The notes under the pieces are model-generated. The model saw only the letters and a list, made by a program, of their open reading frames with translations. It was not told the DNA's origin and made no database searches. Source: Jackrogersella multiformis (Eukaryota; Ascomycota; Sordariomycetes; Xylariales; Hypoxylaceae). Taken from it: DNA of 64,000 bases. How positions within the stretch are numbered: the first letter of the stretch is position 1; each line of letters begins with the position of its first letter. The position numbers were made by a program, and so were the translations under genes. Below, piece by piece: positions 1 through 12,018 of this stretch. Where the stretch lies: assembly GCA_902806575.1 (NCBI GenBank), contig CADCXD010000011.1, positions 558,001 through 622,000 of the forward strand, read 5' to 3'.

Positions 1-1062
1 AAGGATCCGTTGTTTCAATGTTTGCTGGCTGTTCATTCCGGATGCCCCACTAAACCAATTCTTAGCGCCTCTAGAAATGTTATAAATACCTGGCCTCCCT
101 CCCAGCTTTTGGAAATTTCTCTCTTTCTTTCTTCATACTTACCTTGCGGGGAATTTCCTAGCTCAAGACGTAGGAACTTCAAGAGGAGAGACCTGCATTG
201 CACATCGCGGTGTCGACCCTTTTCTATTATCCCTCGTGGATCGTAGTCCGTGGAATTTTTGATCTCCTAAACTCTTTTCGTTATGAGCCATGCCTTGAGC
301 ATTGCCATGAGGAAGATGGTACTAGCGAAAACGAAGGGATTACTAGAAACAAGCCCTAATTGAATGATGTCACGTCGCGAAGCAGAGCTGTCCCACGTAT
401 AGCTCAAGATTACCGAAGGATTCTAGCGGTAGATATATTTCAATGAATGTGGCACGATCTATTCACGAAATTCGGCAGAGTATTCCGTTGATTGGGCTCC
501 AAATAAGATGCTCACCTACGTAAACTGTAGCTTTATAAAACGTGTAGCCGCGACATTAGAGATGGATGTCATTGCCTAGATAGTCACGATGTTTTGAAGC
601 ATCTAATCAGAGATACCTAGGTGCCTACTGGAGAAGATCATTAACTGTACATGCATGGAAATAATCGTAGCTTGCCTATGAGGCAGTCACGATGTCGGCC
701 TCGAAGCTAAATATCTTTATCGATAAGGCGATAGACAATCAACCGCCAGACTTCGCCGGTCCGTCCCACCTGTTCAATTGATTTTCCCATCTAAATTTTC
801 TGCTTCCGAGAAGCTTCACCAAACAACAACGATAACGAACCTCCAACGACCGTCTCAGCTTCACGAGAAACCCCAATTGCGACGCACTTGCGGCGAAGAT
901 ACGATCGAATAGAAAAAGCATTGTTTAGGGGAGGTCTAAGAAGGAGAAGAAGCGAGGCATGACACATTGAGCCGTAATTTTCGCATATTGGGCTCTCTCT
1001 TAATCGGCGGTTTGATCCGATTGGATTCGGCTCGGTCCTCTCTCTCTACCCATAAAAATAAA
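1..1062. other. Intergenic, no supported gene
   Basis: Mixed-composition DNA upstream of the bL34m gene. Short open frames occur on both strands but none shows a recognisable domain, codon pattern or splice continuity. The last 100 bases before 1063 presumably hold the bL34m promoter and 5' leader. Confidence 0.5.
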
Positions 1063-1573
1063 ATGCGGTCTCTAGCTCTATCAGCTCTCCCAAGAGCTCG
1101 CGGCTACAAGGCCGCGACGACAGCAACTTCGACGTTGCGATCGTGGGCTACGAAACGGTTCGTCCAAGCGCCTCGCTCACCCTCCCTCCATATCCTCATA
1201 TAACCTAAACCACGTCCGCTGACTCTCTTCCCTCCTCCTCTCCAGGGAATTCTCCTCGCTCCCCAGCCTCCGGCCGACCATCTTCGTCTCCAGCACCATC
1301 TTCCGCTCGCCGGCCTCGGGCTCGAGCGGTCTCCTCGCCCCGCTCGCCCCCTCGGGGGCGTCGGACCTCGTGCCCAAGAGCGCGGTGACGTTGCACCCGT
1401 CGCTGGCAAGCTGCGCGGCGCAGGTGCGCTTCGGCCCGCGCCCGACGATGGCGCGGACGAGCCGCCTCGTGCGCAAGAGGAGACACGGGTTCCTGAGCCG
1501 CATACGCACCCGCAACGGCCGCAAGATCCTGCAGCGCCGGAGGGAGAAGAAGAGGAGTGTACTGTCGAACTAG
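1063..1573 (+). CDS. MRPL34: Mitochondrial large-subunit ribosomal protein bL34m
   Basis: Two exons, 1063..1157 and 1246..1573, give about 140 aa. The intron (1158..1245) starts GTTCGT and ends CTCCAG; joining restores an Arg codon and the run KREFSSLPSLRPTIF. The C-terminal ~45 residues are the bL34 signature: a very basic segment with RTSRLVRKRRHGFLSRI followed by TRNGRKILQRRREKKR. The N-terminus is rich in Arg, Ser, Ala and Thr without acidic residues, as expected for a mitochondrial targeting presequence. The protein should sit in the mitoribosomal large subunit near the 23S-like rRNA core. The start at 1063 is chosen because it begins the presequence directly; upstream in-frame codons do not look like targeting sequence. 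The family assignment rests on the C-terminal motif. Confidence 0.85.
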
Positions 1574-2493
1574 GGTGGTGGTGGTGGTGCTGCTACTACA
1601 ACTCGCCTACCTACCTACCCTTCTACTTATCGACCTACCCATCTACCTAGCTAGAAAGTTTAGGATCTAGAAAGATCGGGTACAAAGTGAAGATACCTAA
1701 AGCAGAGCTATTCTACATGCTAGGAGAGTAGTTCAGAGGGGTGGTTATGAGGTCATGAATAAAATGGGGATTGGTTGGCTTGTACATGTTATGTCTAAAG
1801 AATTTAAAGAATCCAAAGAATACAAGGAGATGATCGAGGGTGTACTATATACGACATAATTGTATATTTCAAAATCACCTCTAAACTAAAGAGAAACCCG
1901 CACGATGGTTCCGTACAAGGCCAACAACTGGTCTGAGGCTTACTTTGTACAATACTGTTCTATACCTACCTAAGGTAAGACAGTTCTAGCATCCGAACTT
2001 TGCTAACTAAAACAGGAGGTTCACTGCAGGATGCGGTGTGACACACATAAAGGTCAAGGTTCTGAGGCTTCACAAGATACTCATTATCTTAGAAATACAC
2101 TAATAAGCAATGTTTCTAGACTCAAAATAAGACAGCGATGCTACTGAAGTTTCTAATGCGTATCAAGCTCACTAAGATCGTACAGAGTCACTATGTCAAA
2201 CATGCAAAAGGGTGTATCTTTCCGACAGTTTTGCCTGGTACATTAAACATAGATATAAGCAAACAGATACCTAGGTATATACCGATATCGAGCCCTTCAA
2301 AAGCAACAAAATCCGGAACTTATCTCCAGACTACCTATTATTGTAGGTCTTATATGTACCTCCCTCGGTATTTACAAGCAAGTCGCTAGCCTCTACCTTC
2401 GCACCCATCATCTCCCACCCGCTCGTATATCTACATCCATAGATACGTCTCTCTCACATATACACACACTCTCTTTTATACAACCCACCCCCC
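1574..2493. other. Intergenic between convergent bL34m and GH3 genes
   Basis: AT-rich 3' flank shared by two converging genes, with one copy of TACCTAGGTA at 2268-2277 and CA/TA-rich simple sequence near 2450-2480. No gene seen. Confidence 0.5.
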
Positions 2494-5374
2494 CTAAACC
2501 GGCCCCGCAACACCCTCCTCGCACGCCAAGCTATCCGAATAGCACACGACCCCCAAATCATCGCTCGCCTGGCCGATCCACACGGCATACCTGCCGGTCG
2601 GGTCGGGCACGACCCAGTTCTGCCTGACGGTGTCCCAGACGCTGACGTCGCGGCGCGTGAGCGCCAGCCGCAGGGTGGCGGTCTCGCCGGGGGCCAGGGG
2701 TTCCGCCGTCTTGGCGAAGTCGCGCAGCTGGATGACGGGGGTGTCGAAGGCGCCGCCGGCGGGGAACTGCACGTACGCCTGGGCCAGGGCCTTGGCGGCG
2801 GGCGACGCGGCCTCCGCGTTGTTGGTCACGGCGACGGTCAGCGCGAAGGCCGCGTCCCACAGCGCGGGGTTGCCGCCGCTGGGGCCGCCGGCGGCCGGGC
2901 CCGAGGGCTTCTGCGTGCCGGAGTAGCCCGCCGGGTACGGGTACGTCTTGGCGCCGGCGGCGCCGACGGCGCGCGCGGCGTCGGCGTCCGAGGTCGAGAG
3001 CCACGAGTACAGGTACCGCCAGATGGCGTCGAAGCCGGGCGGGTAGTAGGCCTCGCTGGCGGCGGGGAGCGAGGTGTTGAGGCTGGCGACGGGGGAGACG
3101 GGCTTGGCGGGGCGCGGGGGCGGGACCTCGGTGAGCGGGGTGATGGGTGTGATGGTCGCGTTGGAGAAGACGAAGTCGCCGTAGCTGAGGCCGTGGCCGA
3201 AGGCGAAGCGCGGCTTGATGTTGTTCTTGTTCAGGTACCGGTAGTCGACGTACAGGCCCTCGGAGTACGTGTCCTGGGTCTGGCTCAAGGGCGTGGCGTC
3301 CAGGGCGAGGCTCTCGGGGTAGTCGGCCTCGGACACGGGGATGCTGTAGGGCAGGTGGCCGCTGGGCGAGGCCTCGCCGTACAGGACCTCGGTCAGCGAG
3401 TCGCCGGCTTCCTGGCCGGGGAGGTGGGCCACGAGGACGGCCTTGACGGAGGGCAGGTCGATCCACGGCTCCATGATGATGGGGCCGACGGTGTGGACGA
3501 CGACCACGACGTTGCTGTACTTCGCGGCTGCCTTCTGGACCAGCGCGTCGCCGTTGTGCCAGGCTACTAGGCCGGAAGCGTCGCGGTCGCCGTGGTTGTC
3601 CTCGACCGTGTACGAGTTCTCGCCCGAGTCGGAGGTGATGAACACGATAGCCACGTCGTTGGCGCTCGGAGCCGCGACGGTAGGGAAGCTATCAGTCGCG
3701 TAGTACGTCACGTTAGTCGCCTTCCGTCGCAGCGAGCTGATCGGGTCGTCCAGATAGGGGTAGTTCGCGGATCCCGAGCCCCAGCCCATGCCCAAGAGAC
3801 CTTTGTTGCAACTCTTGTCGGTGCAGGAGTTGATTCCGTCGGGGTTAGCCTGAGCGTCGGTGCCGAACACGAAAAGGGGCGACGATTTCGATAGCGGGAG
3901 GAAGCTCCCGTTGTTCTTTAACAGGGTGATAGCCTCCTGGGCAACTTGCCTGGCAATTATTTTATGGTCTGCTTGCACGTTGACGTATTGGTTTACTACA
4001 CCACTGGGCGAGAACAGAGCTCCCGGATACAGCGGCCCTGTGCGATCCGCGGTGTTCGAAGAAAAGTTTGGAGGCGGGAAGTCCTTGTCTTGGCCGAGTT
4101 GATACCACGTAGCGATAACACGTGTAGCCATGTCGTTCAGCCGGTCGACGGGCACAGATCCGTTAAGTACCGATCGCGAGAGTTCGTACATCCAGTTCGA
4201 GTAGCCAGTCAGAGGGATGGCATTACCAACCGTGTCTCCAGGCATCGACATGTCTAGACCGGCGAGAGCAGAGGCGACTCCCGAAATCTGCGCTAGCCAG
4301 TCGGTCATCACCAAGCCTTGAAACCCTAGCTCATCCTTTAGTAGGTTGTTAAGGAGGTAGCTGTTCTGGGAAGCAGCAGATCCGTTGACCTATGAGCTGG
4401 TTAACAAATACTACTAGATAATATCAGTATTGCAAGGACACGTACAGCATTATAAGATGCCATAATCGAGCCTGCTCCAGCTCTCACGCCGTCTGCGAAT
4501 GGCCAGAGGTATAATTCGTGCATTGCTCGGTCATCTGCAACTCCGTTAGCTGTAGTTATCAACGGTACTTCGATATACACTCACCAATGTTCGCGCTATA
4601 CGCTTGCTGGAATGGGTTGTACATGCGGTAAAGCTCTTGTTCGTTTCCGATCAGGTGCTTTAGCGTAGCAATGACTCCTTGATCTTGCACTCCTCTGATC
4701 GTTTCCGCTCCAGCAATTGCTTGAAGCACCGGGTCCACTCCAAAGCCTTCCCAGTTTCGACCTCCTCTCGGTTTTCTCCCTAATGGACCAACGCATGGTC
4801 CCAAGTAGAAGTTGGCTCCCTTACCCCTGAATTCCTTGCCGAGAGCGACTCCTCGTTGATATATGAGGTCCTTGTTAAATGTCGCTCCAGTGGTGATTCC
4901 TGCCGGGAAAGCGGTGACATTGTCTGTAGTACGTACACCTAGGGGACCGTCCTGAAGACAAAATTGCGGAACTCCAAGTCGTGGTACACTGCCAGTATTT
5001 CCGACGCAGGGTCCTTTTAAGTTACGCATCAGTATTTAGAACCTTGAAGTCATTACACCTTTATTTAACATACCCTAAATTTCTATTAGCAAGGATCTCA
5101 TGTTTATGTGTAAGCTTAATCAAAGACTTACCATTAAAAACCCAGTGCCGGCCGTTATGTTTACTTTCTCAGCTAGGGTCATCTGCGATACTAGCTTGAC
5201 TGCCTTGTCGTAACTTGCGGACCAATCATCGGCCCAGCCGCCGTAAGGGGCTGGATAATACGGCGTGGCGACATACGGGCTAGGGACGGGATCTCGACGA
5301 ATTAACACGGAGGTTGACGCTGTGCCGAATAAGAAAAATAACGAAAGACTACGGAGTGCTGGAGGGCACTCCAT
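2494..5374 (-). CDS. Secreted GH3 beta-glucosidase, possible one-base defect at intron 1
   Basis: Exons on the minus strand: 5374..5132, 5013..4585, 4534..4446 and 4389..2494, about 890 aa. The first ~22 residues (MECPPALRSLSLFFLF...) form a signal peptide. The GH3 catalytic barrel carries PCVGNTGSVPRLGVPQFC, LGPCVGPLGRKPRGGRNWEG and the nucleophile Asp in GLVMTDWLAQISG. The second alpha/beta domain has GLLGMGWGSGSANYPYLDD and SDSGENSYTVEDNHGDR, and an FnIII-like C-terminal domain ends with RDVSVWDTVRQNW. The enzyme would release glucose from beta-glucosides outside the cell. Introns 2 (4535..4584) and 3 (4390..4445) splice cleanly. Intron 1 (5014..5131, GTAAGT...AAAAG) leaves the joined frame one base short of the conserved GPCVGNTGS; see findings. 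The start could also be 5389 or 5401. Confidence 0.88.
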
Positions 5375-8300
5375 ACTGAAAATTACCATTATGATTATCA
5401 AAAGAAGGATAAAGATAGGATAATATCTTTAAGATAATCTCTTTAGGATATTACCTATTAGTTATTGGTATTTACAGCACTCTCAGCAGTGCATGATGGG
5501 CTCATGAACGTGCGAGCTGTGTGGCTGGACAATAAGGCATCACGATTTATACACCCGTGATTGGCGACTGCCTACTATAAATACCTTTTAAGGCAACTTA
5601 GGCATGGAAGGATTCCGGCAGGATGATCCAGGAACCGAGCACGAGGAACTCGCATCTGGCGATCTCAGCGGCCTAACCCGACTGTCTGCATGAGGCATGC
5701 TTGCTGTTTGGAGGCATTGAGGCATGCGCCTCGGTCTTCGGGTTGGATCCGGGCGCATTATCCAAGATTTTATCTTATCATTACGCACGACATATGGGGT
5801 ACCGACATAGCACATGGTATAGCACATGGCTATTATGCTCGAAATTGAGGGATAGTTAAAAGGGGAGGGGATGGAGTATAAGTGGATTGGTCTAAGACAC
5901 AATCTTCGCGTTCCGTTATGCGTGTTGATTGAGATTTGGATCGCCAGCTTGATAACTGCTTAGCTAGCTTCAAAGCAAACTAGACCAGCTTGGCCGGCCT
6001 CGGTTAACACCCATGAAGCCTGACTAGTCCTGACTTTGAAGACTTGAAATTCTGTATAGATACCTACGTAGGTAAGTGAAATATGTTGGAAAAGCCAAAG
6101 CCAAGAGAGGTGGGAGAGGTGGTAATGCAGGCCGGCAGGTTGAAAGATCACATGCGTGTGATGGCTTCCAAGGGTCAAAGAGCGATCGCCTCGGGATGTA
6201 CGTAGGCCAGTATGTAGGATGGCACCTCAGCTGGACTGTAAAATGTAAAATACCTACATATATAAGCAGGAGTATCTCCCAGAGAGAGGTCGAAAAGTTG
6301 CAGTGTTACATCCTGGGCAAACTGAGCTTTGACATCTGATGCGGGATATTCCGCAGATAAACAAAGCCCATATCTACCTAGTGTATTATCTGCCTACCTA
6401 CCTAGGTAGGTAGGTAGCTGGGTAGGTAGGTAGGTAGATAGAGAGAGGGAGAATACTTGAGCGAAGCTGGAAGCTGGAAACTGGCAAGTAGGCTAACCGG
6501 TGACGCAGTTCGAAGACCATGGGTCTCAAGTAGCATGGCTGCCACGATTTCTAGCGGAAATGATCTAGATGCAGATTTCAGGTTCCAGTGCTAGGGTCAA
6601 AATAGATGGATGTTAAGGGATGGTACCTAGTGTGGTGTGAGTGGTAAGTTGATAATGTCGTGATTTTACGGGGTATTAATTAGGGATATTAATTTTAGTG
6701 ATACGAATTATCACCCGAACAAACCCCAGAGGGGAAGCTGCCGGTACCTGGCTGCCTGGTAATCCCCTAGGTACGTATGTAGTACTGGTGCAGATTATGT
6801 AATATGTACCACCTGAACTTTCTACGTACTAAGTACCTAGGTACCTAGCCTAGTGTAACCGCTTAAGTATTATAATTCACCCCAAAATTCACTCGTCTTA
6901 TCCTATCCGAATCCATCATTCCTTAAATCCATCACATTATTTTCTTCTAGTGGACATGGTAAAGAACGAGAATCGCGGGGAAACTAATCACATCCATACA
7001 TACTACAAACCGCACATAGTTAGTAGTTATTCTTCCTATAATAACTAAGTCTTATTAGTTTCTTATCAGCAGGTCGTGGCATCACGCATTTCAACCCCCA
7101 AAAAGATATCCTCGCGGCTATCCTCCACGAAAAGATAGCCTTCTTAGGAGATAAGTCCGGGTACTAAATCGATACTAAACCGATACTAGACCAATACTAA
7201 GAATAACTAAGAACAATATGCCATGGATTCCCCAGGTTTTAGTCTCTTTCTACCACTATCACCTTACCTAATTTCACCGAGTATTGTTCTTAGTGTCCTC
7301 AACCGTTACTCTGATTACTATGACCCTAAGCAACTTTCACCCCTCTCGCAAGGAAAAGAAGAAGAAAAAACCTGATCGACATTGAACGTTGGACAGCATC
7401 GTGCATGCCTTTCGGGATTGTCGAGACAGGAAGCTCGATATCTAGGGGGCGCCCTATTCATCGCCGTCAAACATTTGTGCGACTTCTGCTCGGCGTCTGA
7501 GGCGTTCCAAAGCCAATCCTTCGTTCCTGTCGAAGCCGAGTATTAAACCGTTGAGTACACTAGACTAACTAACCCCTGCTATATCACACCAAAAAAGAAA
7601 GCAAGTATACAAAGCCTCACGTGGGCAAACTCGCACATTGGCTCTTGGTACCTGTAGGCTGTTCCGTGTTTGGGAGTACCGAGACGCTGACGGAGAGGTC
7701 CACCAATGGGACCCTTAACATTTATTCCCGAGATCCTAATCTGACGCCACGCGATCCCTTCCACACCGTCTCTTATTGGAGGCTGAAATGATGCATGACG
7801 AAAGTTATGTTACGCTACATAGTATACGCCGTTAACCGTCCGAGCTGATATGCTTAATATGATTTATGAGCTGCTGTACTACCAAAAGACGAACACTAGG
7901 CAATCGAATACTACCTACCATGTGGAAATTAGGCATTAAGCGTTGGAGTTTATTCAGTCCTTGCTAGATGTCATCGAGAAACTTGCTGGTCGAGCAGTTC
8001 GAGGTAGTATTTTAGGCTTCGGTGACTGGCGGACGCTTTCCATTCCGGAACGGCCCAGCGAATTGTATGTAGACTTGGTAACGTACCGGTTTTGCTATTC
8101 ATTGGTAGGTAAATTTAGCGGCTAATCATTGCTCCATATATGTTCTCTTCGGCGAGCTTGCTGACCTCCCCCCAACATTTCTACTGCCGCCGAGCCACCA
8201 CATTAAAAATGAATATACCGTTACCCGTCTGAGCGGCCGCCTTCTAGCTCCCTAGCCTCAATCTAGAGGTGTTGCCGGGGGGTCGAGATTTCCCCTCACC

Positions 8301-8697
8301 CCAGGGCCCAGGTAGACATGGCGTATGCGGTCAGCGTACGGGTAGTCCGGTTCCGACCATAGTGCTAAGGATCGTGGTTGAGAAGATGTTTCCTAAAAGG
8401 GTTGAAACCGTTGGATGAGAAACGAGTTTTAAGCAGAGATCTAAGACTTTATAAACCCGGATCCCTGGGTCCTAAATATCGAATTCCAAGCCCATGGATC
8501 CCTCTCCTACGCCCGTACGATAATCCATACATATCTTCGGGGAATGAAGTGAGATTGGAATGTCTTGGAGTCGCGCCTCTTGAAACATTTATTCTCCTCC
8601 CTTGCCCAGCAATATATGCAGAGTTTATTCTTGCCTTCTCATCTCACATACCGGCTCTCTATTGCTTAGTCGTATCGTCTCCTCTTGCTCATCCACG
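5375..8697. other. Gene-poor interval with simple repeats
   Basis: About 3.3 kb without a supportable gene. It contains a (TAGG)n / TACCTAGGTA cluster around 6385-6440, further palindrome copies near 6830-6850, and AT-rich stretches. Open frames here are short, unspliced and without recognisable motifs. The 3' part (about 8580-8697) should hold the lipase promoter and leader. Confidence 0.5.
6385..6440. repeat. TACCTAGGTA palindrome with (TAGG)n arms
   Basis: CCTACCTACCTAGGTAGGTAG lies at its centre, with the perfect 10-bp palindrome at 6399-6408, extended by further TAGG units. Typical of the clusters scattered through the window's intergenic DNA. Confidence 0.8.
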
Positions 8698-9938
8698 ATG
8701 AAGCACGTTAGCGCCATCCTCGTCTCTGCCTTCGGTCTACTCGTTGCTGCGAGTCCAGTCCCAGAGTCTGCTCGCCGTTATATCAACAGTCGGGGTATGG
8801 CCCTTATACATTCCCAACTAGAACAATAAGTTAACATATACAAAGCGACTATAGCCACAGCGGAGGTTTCAACCCTACAGTTCTACGCTCAGTATGCTGG
8901 AGCCGGCTACTGCAACAGCGAGGCCGCCCCGGGTGCTATCGTCACGTGCTCTGACGATGTCTGTCCGGATGTTACTGCTGCCGGGACCAAAATAGTAGCT
9001 TCGTTCGGGTGAGATTGCGCCAGCATGGCTCCTTTGACGCCATCAGATATATCAGACTAACTCCCAAACAGCGGTGACATCACCGATATCCAAGGCTTTG
9101 TCTCGTCAGACGACAAGAACAAGCTGATCGTAGCATCCATCAGAGGATCCTCATCTATCCGAAACTGGATTGCCGAGTAAGTCCACCCCCGAGTTTACGT
9201 CTCCGGCACAAGCCTGATAGCTAACTTTCGCACAGCCTTTCTTTCATACTGGTCCCCTGCGACTTCGTAGCCGGGTGCTTGGTCCACGCCGGCTTCCTCA
9301 CGTCATACAAGGAGATCGCAGACGAGCTGCTAGCGGCCCTGGAGAAAGCCAAGACCGCGCAGCCCTCGTATAAGATCGTGTTCACGGGGCACTCGCTCGG
9401 CGGGGCGGTCAGCACGGTGGCGGCGGCGGCGGCGCGCAATAAGGGCTACGACTTGGACCTGTATACGTACGGCAGCCCGCGCGTGGGCAACATGGCGTTC
9501 GTGCGGCTCGTGACGGACCAGGCCGGTGCCGAGTACCGCGTCACGCACCTTGATGACCCGGTGCCGCGCCTGCCCCCCATCGTCTTCAACTACCGCCACA
9601 CGAGCCCCGAGTACTGGCTCGCGGGCGGCACCGCCAACACCACCGACTACACCGCGGCCTCCATCCAGGCCTGCGAGGGCTTCGCCAACGTCAAGTGCAA
9701 CGCCGGCACCGCCGGGCTCGACGTCGAAGCCCACCTCCACTACTTCGAGCCCATCAGCTCGTGCGGCGCCGACGGCCTCTCGTGGAAGAGGGACGCCGCT
9801 GATGCCAACCCTAACGTCAATGTCACGAGCTACATGGCCACGACGCCGGCAGAGGATGTCACGGACGAGGACTTGACCACTAGACTCGACGACTGGGTGG
9901 CGAAGGATCGCGAGTATGCGGAGACGTGGGACGAGTGA
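8698..9938 (+). CDS. Secreted class-3 triacylglycerol lipase
   Basis: Four exons: 8698..8794, 8846..9008, 9072..9176 and 9236..9938, about 323 aa. The first ~19 residues (MKHVSAILVSAFGLLVAAS) are a signal peptide, followed by a short propeptide. The mature region follows the Thermomyces/Rhizomucor lipase fold: EVSTLQFYAQYAGAGYC, CPDV, KLIVASIRGSSSIRNWIAD, then the nucleophile elbow VFTGHSLGGA (Ser), the Asp in THLDDPVPRLPP and the His in VEAHLHYF, forming the Ser-Asp-His triad. Cysteines matching family disulfides are present (CDFVAGC, CNSEAAPGAIVTC). The protein extends ~50 residues past the usual C-terminus with an acidic tail that is hydrophilic and probably disordered. All three introns (51, 63 and 59 bp) have standard GT-AG borders and restore the conserved sequence. 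It would hydrolyse acylglycerols extracellularly; a feruloyl-esterase-like activity cannot be excluded. Confidence 0.92.
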
Positions 9939-10365
9939 TTTCGGGACGGGTTGTAACGTGGGATGTTGCATGTTTATGAATATCCGAGAGCGCGATTGCA
10001 TTTTGGGAGTATATATTTGCATTGGGTCGGCGTAGGGAGGTTGGATTATCGGCTGGGAGGAGGAGGAGTTGGGTCGGGTTTTGGGTACTAGGTAATTTAA
10101 TGTCTACACGATTGCTTTCAGGGATGTCTGCTCTCGGGGGTAGGTTATGAGTTACCTGGTTGACTTGATCAGATAATCTAACAACGGTATGTACCTAGGT
10201 ATGTATATAGATAGTTACCATCTATCCTGCGCGACATACCTATATAAAACCATAAAGGCTAATAAGCTGCCGCTTTCTCGTAAACCGTAATCTCTATATA
10301 TTTCATTAGTTAACACGCCTCGCCTCACCTTCAACATTACAAGAACAGACCCACCAACCATAAAA
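9939..10365. other. Convergent 3' intergenic region
   Basis: Short AT-rich spacer between the lipase and the monooxygenase, which are transcribed toward each other; a palindrome-type CCTAGGTA copy lies near 10195. No gene seen. Confidence 0.5.
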
Positions 10366-12018
10366 TCACCCAGCAACATCCAACTCTGAATCCTTCTTCC
10401 CTACCCCTTCAACAGCCTTCGCCTCCTCCTCAGGCTCATACCGGAACCCCAGCTCCTCGAGGGTCTTCGCCTTCTTCCCCGTCTTCTCGAACTGCATCTT
10501 GGCCTCGGCATAGATGCCCCTCTGCCACAGCAGCTCGCCGTCCCAATACGGCGGCTCCTTGCCTCCGCCCCCCTCCCCGACAACCCAGTCGTGCATCTCG
10601 TTGATGTACCGGCCGTCGCCGCCCTTAGCGAAGACGTGATACTTCCCGGGGGCGGCGCCCTCGCCGTCCGCGCGTGCCCACTCTTCGAGCCGGGACCGCG
10701 GGGGCAGCGGCAGCGCGTTGGACCACAGGCGCGCCAGCGCCGCGCCCTGCGACTCCGCCAGCGGGAACGGGATCACCTTGATGGGTAGCCCCGGGAAGGC
10801 CAGCGTCGGGTGCGCCACGTGCAGGAAGTGCTTCGCGAGCCCGTGGACGCGGCGGCCGTCGGTGACGAGGGGGAGCGACGGCAGGAACGGGAAGGTGTAC
10901 AGGTAGCCTGTGCAGAAGAGCACGGCGTCGACGTCTTTCTCGATTATGGTCGCCCTGCCCTCCTTTTTCTCACCGTCACATCCCCCCTTCCCGTCCCCAT
11001 CACCCTCTTCCCCTTCCTCTCTTAAAGCCTCAAACTCCATCCCCCTCTCCCCCACCAAAACCTGCGAATGGGACCGACCTGCACGACACCATCCCCAACA
11101 TGCGCCAGCACCTCGGCCTTCACGGGCTCGCGCGCCGACAAGACCAGCGGCGCGGCGGCCACGCGGCGGATCTGCGCCGCGATGTCCAGCCCCGAGGCCC
11201 CGGTGCCGACCACCACGACCTTCTTGCCGGCGAACGGGGCCGCGCCGCGGAACAGCTTCGAGTGCGAGATGACGCGCGGGTGCGCGCGGTGGAAGGCGGC
11301 GATGTCGTCGTCGTCGCTGTTGGGGGCGCTGCTGCTGCTGGTGGTGCGTGGGATGTACGGCGTGCTGTAGTGCCCCGAGGCTACGACGACTGCGTCGTAG
11401 GTTGCGGTGGCTTGGTGCCCGGTGAGCAGGGAGGTGGTGGTTACGTCCCATTGGTCGCGCGGGGGCCAGTCGGTGTGGGTGTCGGTGTCGGTAGCAGAGG
11501 AGGAGGGGGGAGGGGTGCGTAGTGAGATATCCGTGACCTGCGTCGAGAACGTGATAAGCTGCCGCACATCCCTCGCGTACTCCTCAAGGTACGCCTGCAC
11601 GTCCTCCCGCGTGGGGAAGATCTCGCACCCGTCCCGAAACGCCAGGTCCGAGTACTTCATGATCGTGTGCGGGATATTCGTGTTCAAGTCGTCGTACATG
11701 GGGGACGGGAACAGCGGCGTTCCCCTGCCCTTCCCCTTCCCCTCCCCCTCCCCCCTCATCGACATAGACCGGCGGATCCAAACCCCTCGGATGCGCATCG
11801 ACCTGCGGCACCGGCAGCTGCGCGTCGGGCCTCGGCACAGAGCTGTAGTTCCACACGCCGCCGACCTGGGCCTGCTGTTCGAAGACGTCGATGCGCGGGA
11901 ACGCGCCCTGCGCCAGGAGGTACTTGGCCGCGGCCAGGCCGCTGGGCCCGGCGCCCACGACGGCGATGCTCTTGACGTCGAACGGGGCCGTCGGGCGCGG
12001 AGGCGAGGTCGAGCCCAT
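10366..12018 (-). CDS. Flavin-containing monooxygenase with two compensating frame breaks
   Basis: Starts at 12018 (MGSTSPPRPTAP) and ends at 10366. The N-terminal FAD site is clear, SIAVVGAGPSGLAAAKYLL, followed by VFEQQAQVGGVWNY. Next come the FMO core FPSPMYDDLNTNIPHTIMKY, the NADPH-binding KKVVVVGTGASGLDIAAQI, the FMO-type FHRAHPRVISHSKLFRG and finally DAVLFCTGYLYTFPFLPSL. These motifs are not in one frame. The first ~90 residues and everything after about 11050 share a frame, while the middle ~230 codons lie in another. The first shift is in a G-rich run at about 11715-11755 (one base too many) and the second in a T/G run near 11055-11065 (one base too few). No GT-AG intron I could place repairs either. 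The product would oxidise N or S atoms of small substrates using NADPH and FAD. It is either intact with sequence errors or a damaged gene. Confidence 0.8.

Noticed and set aside
2558..3466. 302-codon open frame antisense-strand alternative within the GH3 gene
   Set aside because: Arg/Pro-rich product of an out-of-frame reading of a GC-rich exon; the GH3 frame is clearly the coding one.
9330..10022. 230-codon minus-strand frame over the lipase
   Set aside because: Shadow of the lipase coding strand; no motif, and the lipase triad is intact on the plus strand.
11720..11800. A GT-AG intron to explain the first FMO frame shift
   Set aside because: Every donor-acceptor pair I tried with the CAG at the end of the G-rich run left the wrong phase.
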